Of a stretch of 36,436 nucleotides of DNA, positions 18,319-26,782 are shown piece by piece (the first letter of the stretch is position 1; each line of letters starts with the position of its first letter). The stretch is from a virus. Below the pieces are notes generated by a model. The model saw only the letters and a program-made list of their open reading frames with translations, was not told the DNA's origin and ran no database searches. A program made the translations under genes and the position numbers. The DNA lies in IMG/VR virus record IMGVR_UViG_3300008219_000041, positions 1 to 36,436 of that record; one strand, 5' to 3'.

Positions 18319-19237
18319 AGTATTAAATGGGGATTGTTCGGAAGTGCTTGATCAACTGCCTGAAAAGTCAGTTGATACTTGTATTACCTCTCCGCCTTAC
18401 TATGGACTCAGAGATTACGAAAGAGAAGGTCAGATAGGGCTTGAAGAAACGCCAGAAGAATATGTTGATAAAATGGTGGAAGTCTTTAGGAAAGTTAGAC
18501 GAGTGCTAAAAGACGAGGGAACTGTTTGGTTAAATCTTGGGGACTCTTATGCAAGTAATCACTACACTGGAGCAAGAGATTCCGATACTGGATGGAAACA
18601 TGGAGAACTCTCTCAAGGACATCAAGCGAGAGCAGGTGGTGCGAGGGGAGTGTTTAAGGTAAAAGACTTGATGGGTATTCCTTGGATGGTTGCCTTTGCT
18701 TTAAGAGAAGATGGTTGGTATCTAAGACAAGACATTATATGGCACAAACCTAATCCAATGCCTGAAAGTGTGACTGACCGATGCACCAAAGCACATGAAT
18801 ACATCTTCCTACTTACTAAACAAAAGAAGTATTACTACGATCATGAGGCAATCAAATACCCAGTGAAAGAAGATTGGGGAACAAGGGATAGAACTGATGG
18901 AAAATACCACAATGAAGGTTCTGGGCTGTCTCCACATACTGGATTAGAAGATTCTTATGAGACTGCAAACAAGCGATCTGTTTGGACTGTCACCACAAAA
19001 CCATTTAAAGGCGCACACTTTGCTGTGTTTCCGCCTGATTTAATAAAGCCTTGTGTTCTTGCGGGTTGTCCCGAAGATGGAACTGTTCTTGATCCTTTTG
19101 GTGGTGCGGGGACTACTGGCTTGGTTGCTGACCGAAATGGTCGTAATGCCATATTGATTGAACTCAACGATGAATATGCTGAGATGTCCAGAGATCGACT
19201 CTATAATGATGCTCCACTTTTCGTGGATGTAGAATAA
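18308..19237 (+). CDS. Second DNA methyltransferase, beta class (309 aa)
   Basis: The catalytic motif is TSPPYYGLRDY (residues 27-37) and the cofactor motif LDPFGGAGTTG lies near the C-terminus (about 261-271), again the beta-class order. SPPY is common in N4-cytosine methyltransferases but also in some adenine enzymes, so the methylated base is uncertain. An ATG at 18308 is taken as start, overlapping the first methyltransferase by 11 nt. It differs in sequence from its neighbour and probably has another specificity. It is the last + gene before the convergent junction. Confidence 0.85.
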   Translation: MSIKVLNGDCSEVLDQLPEKSVDTCITSPPYYGLRDYEREGQIGLEETPEEYVDKMVEVFRKVRRVLKDEGTVWLNLGDSYASNHYTGARDSDTGWKHGELSQGHQARAGGARGVFKVKDLMGIPWMVAFALREDGWYLRQDIIWHKPNPMPESVTDRCTKAHEYIFLLTKQKKYYYDHEAIKYPVKEDWGTRDRTDGKYHNEGSGLSPHTGLEDSYETANKRSVWTVTTKPFKGAHFAVFPPDLIKPCVLAGCPEDGTVLDPFGGAGTTGLVADRNGRNAILIELNDEYAEMSRDRLYNDAPLFVDVE

Positions 19238-19269
19238 TCTACCCTAAATCTACCCTAACTTTTTCAGTA

Positions 19270-19316
19270 CAAAAATATTTTCATCCGGCTGCCGGCCCAA
19301 GCCGGTAAAATATTTT
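19270..19316. repeat. CCGGC hairpin flanked by AAATATTTT elements, copy B
   Basis: CCGGCT (19285-19290) pairs with AGCCGG (19300-19305); the loop GCCGGCCCA itself contains another CCGG. It is flanked by AAAAATATTTT (19271-19281) and AAAATATTTT (19307-19316). The arrangement matches 8229-8275 though the loop differs. Confidence 0.5.
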
Positions 19317-19369
19317 AGTTTACCGACAGCAGTATTATTGTTCGCGGAAATTAATCTAATAATGTAGCT

Positions 19370-19444
19370 GTTGGCGTGGTTAAATATTTTAAATCCTACA
19401 GGTTTATTGATTTACCTGTAGTGTTGGCGTAGTTAAATATTTTA
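19370..19444. repeat. 22-bp direct repeats around a hairpin
   Basis: GTTGGCGTGGTTAAATATTTTA (split as GTTGGCGTGG and TTAAATATTTTA) lies at 19370-19391 and, with one change, at 19423-19444. Between them CTACAGGT (19396-19403) pairs with ACCTGTAG (19414-19421). The repeats are short iteron-like units, each ending in the AAATATTTT element found elsewhere in non-coding DNA here. Confidence 0.65.
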
Positions 19445-19488
19445 GTTTGAACACGACTGGTGCAAGGAATGTAGCAATAGGTCAATCA

Positions 19489-19508
19489 AATATTGACTGG
19501 TCAAAATT
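19489..19508. promoter_or_regulatory. Dispersed palindrome, copy 10, touching a stop codon
   Basis: AATATTGACTGGTCAAAATT on +, one mismatch; the centre is CA on the - strand, along the transcription of the adjoining 1388-aa gene. It overlaps the first two bases of that gene's stop codon (19507-19509). Confidence 0.7.
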
Positions 19509-22500
19509 AGTCGAACCGACCTACTTTCTCATCGTATTTCTTGTTGAAATCCTTGTAAATGCTTTGCATTTTTTCGTCTATAGCTTCTATTTCGTCTGCT
19601 ATCTTTAGTGCTTCTGTTGTCGTTGCAGGGATTTTTGCATCCCACTTGTTTCTTCTATCCCTTAATCGCTTTAATTTCTTGTCGATTCTTTTAACATCAT
19701 TCTCCATTTTCATCAATGGCTTATTCTTTGCTTTAAAGTCTCTTTTTCTTTGACTTTGTACTGTGCCAGAGAACTCATCGTACTCAGCCACCGCATTAGT
19801 GATCAACTGTTTTCTTCTAAAGTAATCAGTCTGTGCTGAGAATTGATCTGGGTCGCCCATAATCCTTCTAAGAAAAGGTATCTGTGTTTTATCCAATTCT
19901 GGCATCTTGCCTTCAACAAGCTGTGATGTGATGGTTTCTCTAATCGCATTGGTGCTTCGACCAAAGGTTTTTCCTGCGCCACCGAATACAGTGTCAAATA
20001 AATGCTGAATGACATCTGGAGATACATCAATTGCCCCAGACTTATACTTGCTACCGCCAGTCATTTCATTAAGGAAGGGCATTAACTTTTTAATAAACTC
20101 GTTTGTGTTCCTCTTGGCTAAAGCACTATCCGCTTTCTGTGCGCCTATAGGAAAGTTCTCTGTGTAAACTGGTGCACCAAAGAAGTTCTCGTTCATCATG
20201 ATATCAATAGTAGGTACGAGCACAGTTGGTGTTACTGTTTTACCAAGAGTTCCAGCATAACTGTCTGATCGAGAATACCCCAGAGGGTTGAAAGAACCAA
20301 GAAAGCCAGATGTCAATAACGAAGCAGATTGCGCAGGACTTCTGATTCCCAATAGCATTTCAGCAGTTGCTGTTCCTAAGTTATGGAAAACACTATAACC
20401 ATAAGGCAGTGGCAGTTTCCAATATTCTCCCGATCCATCTCGTTTCATAAAGACTAAGTTTCTTTCTTTAACATAATCTGGCACTTGAGAATAATGACTG
20501 CGACCACTTTCTTCATCATCTCCGCCCATCATTTCGTTTAAGGCGGTTTGAACCATTGCAAAGCTCGCCAACCCTGCAACAGCAGCCTGTTTTCTTTTTG
20601 ATGTTCTCAAGCCTCTAAGCATATTGGCTGTACCTTGAACACTGGCATTAAAGAATAAGTAAAGACTATTAAGGGTCTGACCACTCATTCCTTTTCTGTT
20701 GAAGTTTACTGTTAAGTTCTTAGCGAGAATGGCTGACTGTTTCTTAGAAACGCCTTGTTTTCTAGCATTTTTATATACTGCAAAACGAACCCCATTCTCC
20801 ACCGAAGCATTGCCGTCATCGACCCATGTTTTTAATGCGCCCATTCTTTTCTTAAAGTCCCCTTTAAAAGTTCCCTCTTGCATTTCGATTAGGTTATTAA
20901 CATTTTTTGCTACTTCATTCAAAGTAGGAACATGAAACCAATCTGCTTTTGCGCCTGATGATAGAAAATCATTAAACATTTGCTGTTCTTCTAGCGGAAG
21001 TTTAGCAAAGGCTTTTGGGTTTTGATATTTTCTAAATCCTACCCACATTGTTTTTACTGCTGAAGATTTTGGGTTAAAAACATCAGCCATTACTTGTTTC
21101 ACAATAGTATCTTTATCCGCAAGAGTTCCTATTTCTTCCTCTGCCAAAAGGTTTCCAACAGCAGTCTGTATATCTCTTGAAAAGTTTGAAATTACAAACT
21201 CTGGGTTAAGAGATGTATTAACCATTGAAAGAAAACGACTGGCTGGACCAAAAATCTTAGTTATTTTATTGCTTTGATCAACCCCTAAGTTCTTTAGGGC
21301 ATTTAATAATCTAGTGTTGTTTATCTTAATATAATGTTGCTTTCCATCACGCTTAACACCAACCAAGTCTTCCATGTTATTTAATTGGTATTGTGATCTT
21401 GCCTGAGTCTTTACTTGATAGTTCTTATAATAACCCTCTTTTCTAGTATTGGTTGTCTGACCTGTTGCGGGATTAATATAATTAACTGAAAAGGCTTCTT
21501 CAAAGATAGGTGTATCTTCAGTAAACACAGTCCACAGTGGGTCGTTAGGATTCTGTTCTGCTAGAGTTAGAAGTTCATTTAAAACTGTATTCTTTTCAGA
21601 TCGAATAATTTTTGCTGTTCTGTCGGCAATCGTATTTAACAAAGGTGAAGCTGATTCTACACCGCTTCTTCCTCTAACCCTTCTATTTTCTCTCCCAATA
21701 ATACTCATTCCTTTGCCAGTTGTCGGAGGAAATCCCTGTGAGCTTTCATCTCCAGCTAAACCTTTTAACGGCACATAATTATTATAGTTCTTTTGCCAAC
21801 CATCAACTTCTTCATTGGTAGCCAAACCGCCTTCACGAATCACATCTCTATTCTTTTGCAACATTGGGTCGATATGGGTTTCAAAGAATGTCTGCATCTT
21901 TCTCCCAAGCTGATTGCCACCAGTCCACTCATAACTAATTCTGTCAACATTCTCAACCTGATTAGTCTTATTTAATTGTTCCTGAAGTTTCTTTAATCTG
22001 GTTTGTTCTTGTGCATTTAAAGCAGTTCTTGATTGCATCTCAGCAATAACATTAATTAGATTCTGATAATCTGGATTAACAACCTGCTCAGTAATGACAT
22101 TTGGCTTTAAATCAAACCCATACTTAGACTTCATGATTGCCTTTGCATCGGCTGTATTAATTCCAGAACCGCCATCAGGCTGATTCTCATTAATACTTGC
22201 AACAAACGCATTCCTTTCTGGTGCATGACGATTCTGTGCAAACTCATCAATCATATCCTGATCAACCTTTCTTGCCTTCATGTCCTGAATCATTGGTTTG
22301 ATCTCGGTGTTCTCAAACTCTCTTATCTGATCCTCTGCTTTTCCTTCAAATATGGATATACCTCCATACGCATCAGCCTCATCTGCAATAGGGTCTAGCC
22401 CTTCTTTCTTGCGCTTTTTTGTAATCTGTTCCTGTATTTTTTTCAGATCAATGTATTTGTCTTGAATCCAATAAAGAAAATTAGTGGTGTTAGTGTTGTC

Positions 22501-23673
22501 CGACTGATTGAATTGAACACCTGCATTCGGTTCTATATCAATGCTTGGAGTTTGAAAGAGATTGAATCTTTCAAGTGTTTGAGAAACAATGTTTTCTTTT
22601 GCACTTTCTTCCTCATCTATTTTCAATCTTCGAGCATTTTTGAAGTTCGTGACAAAATTCCCATTAGGCACAAAGCGACTACCTTCTTTCTGGATAACAT
22701 TGTCTGCAAACAATCTATCTCTTAATGCTTTTAATTCAGTATTAGATTTAAGACCAGTTGCTGTTCTTAGCATCGGAATATTCACATACTCTGCATCAGC
22801 GACAGCCTCTAAAGCTAATTGATAACTGTCTTGTGTTTCTGGAGCAACCTGTTGGTTTCTTGCCAGCATCATTGTGGGTACTTGCACACCCCCTGCGGCT
22901 GTTCCACCTAATATACCTTCACCAATTGCCTGCTTCGGATCAATATCCAAGCCCGCTAAAGTTCCTGCGGTGCTTCCTGTTTGCTCTACAATAGACTGAG
23001 TAGCTTCTGTAAGAGCCTCTGTACCAACAGCAGTAAGCCCTGCCTTTAAAGAACTATTAAGAAGTCCTACATTTTTAATACCGATAGCATTCAATAAGCC
23101 TGATAAACCAGCAGAACTAGCAGCTATAGTCCAATCTCTCCATGTTGGCTCATCTCTTTTATTGTTTCTGGCTCTGCTTAAAGCAACCGGACCAAGTAAT
23201 TGCACTGCCTCAAATAATCCCGGACCAGCTAATGCACCTACTGGACCAGCAACAGCAGCCCCAACCCCTCTTGCAGCTAACGATCCTGCGAGTTGACCCG
23301 CTTGTTCAACAGCCGCTCTAGGTAAATATCCCCAATTAAAGCCTTTGCCCTGCTTATTGATAAAATCTTCTGTAGCATTTTCATAGTTTTCTGGTTGATC
23401 TGTAAGATCACGCAACCATTCTCCGACTCCTTCAGCACCTAATGCTTCAAGAGTAATGCCAATATTCTCAAGAGGCTGGTCTATTCCATAGGAAATAGCC
23501 GAGCGAAAGGATGTATCTTCTTCAATTAAAGGGGATTTTTGCTTAGGACTAAGCGTAGGTTGTGCCACCTCTCCAGAAGGAGAAGTGGATTCGTACATAG
23601 CTAGAATTTCCTCGTCTGGTATATCTTGAAATTGAGGATTCTGTCGCTTAAATTCTTCTACAGAAAAAGCCAT
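19507..23673 (-). CDS. Large virion/ejection-type protein, LPD38-like region (1388 aa)
   Basis: The size, position at the end of the structural operon and mixed composition fit internal virion or ejection proteins. The start MAFSVEEFKRQNPQFQDIPD is a short motif typical of such proteins. Residues about 115-175 are Gly/Ala-rich and hydrophobic (AARGVGAAVAGPVGALAGPG), possibly membrane-interacting. Around residues 800-1000 the NTSLNPEFVISNFSRDIQTA segment and what follows resemble the large polyvalent-protein domain LPD38. The C-terminus is a basic coiled coil. Phage polyvalent proteins enter the host with DNA. Assignment to LPD38 is from memory. Confidence 0.7.
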   Translation of the reverse strand: MAFSVEEFKRQNPQFQDIPDEEILAMYESTSPSGEVAQPTLSPKQKSPLIEEDTSFRSAISYGIDQPLENIGITLEALGAEGVGEWLRDLTDQPENYENATEDFINKQGKGFNWGYLPRAAVEQAGQLAGSLAARGVGAAVAGPVGALAGPGLFEAVQLLGPVALSRARNNKRDEPTWRDWTIAASSAGLSGLLNAIGIKNVGLLNSSLKAGLTAVGTEALTEATQSIVEQTGSTAGTLAGLDIDPKQAIGEGILGGTAAGGVQVPTMMLARNQQVAPETQDSYQLALEAVADAEYVNIPMLRTATGLKSNTELKALRDRLFADNVIQKEGSRFVPNGNFVTNFKNARRLKIDEEESAKENIVSQTLERFNLFQTPSIDIEPNAGVQFNQSDNTNTTNFLYWIQDKYIDLKKIQEQITKKRKKEGLDPIADEADAYGGISIFEGKAEDQIREFENTEIKPMIQDMKARKVDQDMIDEFAQNRHAPERNAFVASINENQPDGGSGINTADAKAIMKSKYGFDLKPNVITEQVVNPDYQNLINVIAEMQSRTALNAQEQTRLKKLQEQLNKTNQVENVDRISYEWTGGNQLGRKMQTFFETHIDPMLQKNRDVIREGGLATNEEVDGWQKNYNNYVPLKGLAGDESSQGFPPTTGKGMSIIGRENRRVRGRSGVESASPLLNTIADRTAKIIRSEKNTVLNELLTLAEQNPNDPLWTVFTEDTPIFEEAFSVNYINPATGQTTNTRKEGYYKNYQVKTQARSQYQLNNMEDLVGVKRDGKQHYIKINNTRLLNALKNLGVDQSNKITKIFGPASRFLSMVNTSLNPEFVISNFSRDIQTAVGNLLAEEEIGTLADKDTIVKQVMADVFNPKSSAVKTMWVGFRKYQNPKAFAKLPLEEQQMFNDFLSSGAKADWFHVPTLNEVAKNVNNLIEMQEGTFKGDFKKRMGALKTWVDDGNASVENGVRFAVYKNARKQGVSKKQSAILAKNLTVNFNRKGMSGQTLNSLYLFFNASVQGTANMLRGLRTSKRKQAAVAGLASFAMVQTALNEMMGGDDEESGRSHYSQVPDYVKERNLVFMKRDGSGEYWKLPLPYGYSVFHNLGTATAEMLLGIRSPAQSASLLTSGFLGSFNPLGYSRSDSYAGTLGKTVTPTVLVPTIDIMMNENFFGAPVYTENFPIGAQKADSALAKRNTNEFIKKLMPFLNEMTGGSKYKSGAIDVSPDVIQHLFDTVFGGAGKTFGRSTNAIRETITSQLVEGKMPELDKTQIPFLRRIMGDPDQFSAQTDYFRRKQLITNAVAEYDEFSGTVQSQRKRDFKAKNKPLMKMENDVKRIDKKLKRLRDRRNKWDAKIPATTTEALKIADEIEAIDEKMQSIYKDFNKKYDEKVGRFD

Positions 23674-23675
23674 TA

Positions 23676-25169
23676 TTATTCAGGAGACTCTTCTTTTTCT
23701 GGAACTGGTGGCAATGTTAATTTTATTGCCTCTTCTATTTGAGCTAAAATTGAATCAGCGCTATCTGGATAATTCTCTGTAAGAAAATCTACTCCTTCTA
23801 TTTGCAATAAACGAAGCAACTCTTGTAAAGTTCTTCCTGTTCGATTTTCGATATCAGCTTGAATTGTTGCCATCTTAATAGCAACATCAATATCCATTGC
23901 TCTTGATTCTCCAAGAACTCTTGCTCTTTCTTTAGCTACTTCAATCTGTTCGGCTCTTGCTTTAGTACCAGCTTCTTGGAAACCTTTGGCAATATCACCA
24001 CCATGACTGGCATTAGCAATAGCTGCGCCTAAATCCATAAGAACCTGACCCTTACGACTTTCTTCCATACCTTCTAATGTAGAAAGATAGTCTTGGAAGG
24101 TTTCGTTTTCAGGCACATTCGCCATAGCATCTTCCATTATTCTTCCAATTTCTGGTAGGGCTGCTCTTCTGTCTCGCTCTGCATCTTCTACTGCTGTTTT
24201 TTCTGCGGATAGTTTATCAGCAAGCTCTTGCAGTCTGTTGTCATTTTGCCTTTCTGCTATCACTGCTTGAAGGTCCTCTATAGTCATATCATCTATTGAT
24301 ATAGTTTCAGCATTCACATCTTCAATTATAGAAGCATCTGATTCGGTTCCTATTCCTGAATCTTCGCCACCAACTCCAGAAAGCAGTCCACCGACTGCAC
24401 CAATAGGTGCGGTTGTTGACCAGAATGGAGATGATAAAGATAATGGAAGCGGATTTCCATATCCTTTTATTGCTTGTTTTCCAACTTCTGTCATGGGTAT
24501 TGAGCCTGCGCCCCCATAAGAAGGCTTAAATCCAAGCCGTTTGGTTGAAAAACTACCAATACCTTCAAGAAGATTCTTTATTGGGTCGGCAGATTTTTCA
24601 GCAATCTTTCCTTTTAATGCTTTGGCGCCACTAACAGCGCCCTTAATGCCAGCTTTTCCTAATAAGCCCGCACCAGTTACTAATCTACCACCAAAAGGAA
24701 GTACCACAGATGCAGCTAACAAAGCATTATCAATTTTGCTGCTTGGGTCATATAGCCAACCATCTTTACCAAGCATCTTCCTGCCCAAAGGTCCTCTAAT
24801 AAAGCCTCCTGTTTCATCAAAATCAATATCTTCGCCTTCTTGATACCGAACAGCGCCACCCTCTCTCATCTGCATAGGTGCGCCCTGTGGCATCTGTTGT
24901 TGTGGCATAGGCTGTTGCATCATTTGCTGTTGCATTGCATTAGGATCAGCATTAGCAATTCCGCCTAATTCCATAGCCTCTTCCTCAACCACACTTGTTT
25001 GAGGCTGTGGATTCATTTGTGCTTGATAAGAATTACGCATATCGTTTCGTCTTTTAATCTCAGTAGCAACCAAAAAGCTAGGAGCAATCCCAGTGGGTTG
25101 CATCATTTCCTGAGCTAATACCTCATCAGGATAGTATTCTAGTTCCTTTTGTTGATCAATTAGGCTCAT
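23676..25169 (-). CDS. Virion-associated protein, Q/M-rich with helical C-terminus (497 aa)
   Basis: The N-terminus has a short helical segment and then a Gln/Met/Pro-rich low-complexity stretch (about residues 60-105, QQQMMQQPMPQQQMPQGAP). A motif REGGAVRYQEGEDID follows; a near copy, [17 protein letters not shown], is in the collagen-like protein. Residues about 150-290 are glycine/hydrophobic-rich. The C-terminal 200 residues are acidic and helical (DDMTIEDLQAVIAERQN). Found between structural genes with 2-4 nt spacing. Probably a minor virion protein; the exact role is unknown. Confidence 0.6.
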   Translation of the reverse strand: MSLIDQQKELEYYPDEVLAQEMMQPTGIAPSFLVATEIKRRNDMRNSYQAQMNPQPQTSVVEEEAMELGGIANADPNAMQQQMMQQPMPQQQMPQGAPMQMREGGAVRYQEGEDIDFDETGGFIRGPLGRKMLGKDGWLYDPSSKIDNALLAASVVLPFGGRLVTGAGLLGKAGIKGAVSGAKALKGKIAEKSADPIKNLLEGIGSFSTKRLGFKPSYGGAGSIPMTEVGKQAIKGYGNPLPLSLSSPFWSTTAPIGAVGGLLSGVGGEDSGIGTESDASIIEDVNAETISIDDMTIEDLQAVIAERQNDNRLQELADKLSAEKTAVEDAERDRRAALPEIGRIMEDAMANVPENETFQDYLSTLEGMEESRKGQVLMDLGAAIANASHGGDIAKGFQEAGTKARAEQIEVAKERARVLGESRAMDIDVAIKMATIQADIENRTGRTLQELLRLLQIEGVDFLTENYPDSADSILAQIEEAIKLTLPPVPEKEESPE

Positions 25170-26326
25170 CCTTGTCTCCCTCCCATGCCTTGATATAGAC
25201 CCAGAGCACCAAGCCCTGCGCCTAATGTTTGTTGAAATAAGCCGGGTCGTTGAGCATAACTACTAACAGTCTGTGATGGTTGTAAGTTAAGTCCACGAAT
25301 AATATTGCTTTGGAATCCGATTTGTTGCTGTGGATAACCTTGTTGTCTAAGGAAGTCCTCATAACCAATATCCATTCCAGCTTGTCTAAAGCCTCGTCTT
25401 TGTCCACCGACACCGCCTAGAGCACCGATTCTTTCAAGTGCCATTTGCTGTGCTTGTGGAGCAAACCCACCTAAGAGTTGAGCCGCACCAAGTTGTGCAC
25501 CTTCTTGTCCTAGTCGAGCCGCACGATCTGCTTCAAACATTTGTTGGGCATTTTGATAACCAGATTGTAAACCCTGTGTCTGTATATTACTTAGGTTTCT
25601 CATTAAATCTCTATTGAGATTGGATTCTACAATCCCTTCTCTATAGCCACCTAATCCGCCCTGTGAGGCGGCATTCAAACCGATCTCTGAGCGCATTCTA
25701 TTGGCATCTCTTATTGCTTGTTCCTTGGCAATATCGGTTACTCCCTGTTGATAAGGAGACATATAACGCTCTCTTGGGCTTTGGTAGCCTGTGCTCATGC
25801 CGGGTATTCCATAATTAGCGCCCATAAGCGTTGTGTCTTGTTGCCACGGCTGTCTTCCTCTTCCATAAGGCTGTGGAGCAGGGGTCATTGGTTGTTGCAT
25901 CATTTGTTGTTGCGGACCCATTTGTCCACCATACATAGGCTGTCTTAATCCTCTGTCGTCTACACCTAAATTAGGTCCCCACATCCTTGGGTGTGGTATG
26001 CGCGGTTGAGGTATTTGTGGTTGAAATCCTGTCCACGGCTCAAAAGGTCTACCTCTTGCTTGTTGACCTGCGGTTTGCTGTGCCTGTTGCATTGACCACG
26101 GCGTTCCCTGATTGGCAAGATGTGTGGTCATACCAAAGGCTTGTTGCTCTTCTGGAGCAAACTGAGCTAATCGTTGAGCTGGATAAGCCGCATAAGGCTG
26201 CAAACTCTCCGCTTCTCCTCTTGAGAGGAGACGACTATAATAAGGTTTCGCCTCTGCGGGAAACTGTGTTTGTGTTATTGTTTGATCCACTGGTTGTGGT
26301 TGAGAGCCACCGCTACTTCCGCCCAT
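25166..26326 (-). CDS. Virion-associated protein, Gln/Gly-rich (386 aa)
   Basis: A Gln-, Gly- and Pro-rich protein beginning MGGSSGGSQPQPVDQTITQT, with AEAKPYYSRLLSRGEAESL and APEEQQAFGMTTHLANQGTP, patterns I associate with structural proteins in marine podophage-like gene clusters. About residues 185-300 form a helical segment (YQQGVTDIAKEQAIRDANRM). No enzyme motif. Overlaps the next gene by 4 nt (ATGA). Probably part of the tail or an internal virion component; inference from context. Confidence 0.6.
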   Translation of the reverse strand: MGGSSGGSQPQPVDQTITQTQFPAEAKPYYSRLLSRGEAESLQPYAAYPAQRLAQFAPEEQQAFGMTTHLANQGTPWSMQQAQQTAGQQARGRPFEPWTGFQPQIPQPRIPHPRMWGPNLGVDDRGLRQPMYGGQMGPQQQMMQQPMTPAPQPYGRGRQPWQQDTTLMGANYGIPGMSTGYQSPRERYMSPYQQGVTDIAKEQAIRDANRMRSEIGLNAASQGGLGGYREGIVESNLNRDLMRNLSNIQTQGLQSGYQNAQQMFEADRAARLGQEGAQLGAAQLLGGFAPQAQQMALERIGALGGVGGQRRGFRQAGMDIGYEDFLRQQGYPQQQIGFQSNIIRGLNLQPSQTVSSYAQRPGLFQQTLGAGLGALGLYQGMGGRQG

Positions 26327-26329
26327 TTA

Positions 26330-26782
26330 TTACTCCTGTATTCTAACTTCAAAAAAGGTGGCGTGTTTTTTCCACCCTATATTTTTAATCCAATTCCAAA
26401 AACCCTTTCTGCCAATTCCTTCTATGCCATCGTAACCATTTTTTTTGCAAAAATTAATTAACATTTCTAATCCATCATCCATCCATCTGTTCATATCACT
26501 GCCTGATATATGGTCTATATGCAACATTCTTAAATCTGTAGGATATTCTTTTAAAAAAGTAACAATACAACCTATAATTTTAAGAGTAGATGTATCATAA
26601 ACTATCCAGATTTGACATCTACCAGAGTCAACATCTCTATAAACATCATCAATAGTAACCCGACCACCGCTTCTTTTAACTGATCTTCTTAATAGTTTTG
26701 CACACTCATCCCAACAATTGTCTAATATTTCTGGGTGTACCATTGACCACTCTAACTCATATTTTAAAGCAGGCTCGTTCAT
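26330..26782 (-). CDS. GNAT-like phage protein (150 aa)
   Basis: The protein has a strand-helix arrangement with [20 protein letters not shown] (about residues 54-73), [20 protein letters not shown] (about 85-104) and [20 protein letters not shown] (about 114-133). This matches phage proteins with a GNAT acetyltransferase-like fold that lie among tail genes; an acetyl-CoA-binding loop is not clear, so the enzyme may be degenerate. It overlaps the collagen-like gene by 4 nt, showing coupled translation. Confidence 0.65.
   Translation of the reverse strand: MNEPALKYELEWSMVHPEILDNCWDECAKLLRRSVKRSGGRVTIDDVYRDVDSGRCQIWIVYDTSTLKIIGCIVTFLKEYPTDLRMLHIDHISGSDMNRWMDDGLEMLINFCKKNGYDGIEGIGRKGFWNWIKNIGWKKHATFFEVRIQE

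Larger units (their letters stand above)
19238..19506. other. Convergent non-coding junction with nested repeats
   Basis: Tandem TCTACCCTAA (19238-19247 and 19249-19258) follows the methyltransferase stop. Then come a CCGGC-type hairpin between AT elements, two 22-bp direct repeats separated by an 8-bp hairpin, and palindrome copy 10. No classical T-run terminator is seen on either strand, so termination of the two converging operons probably relies on the hairpins. A replication or packaging function is also possible. Confidence 0.55.
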
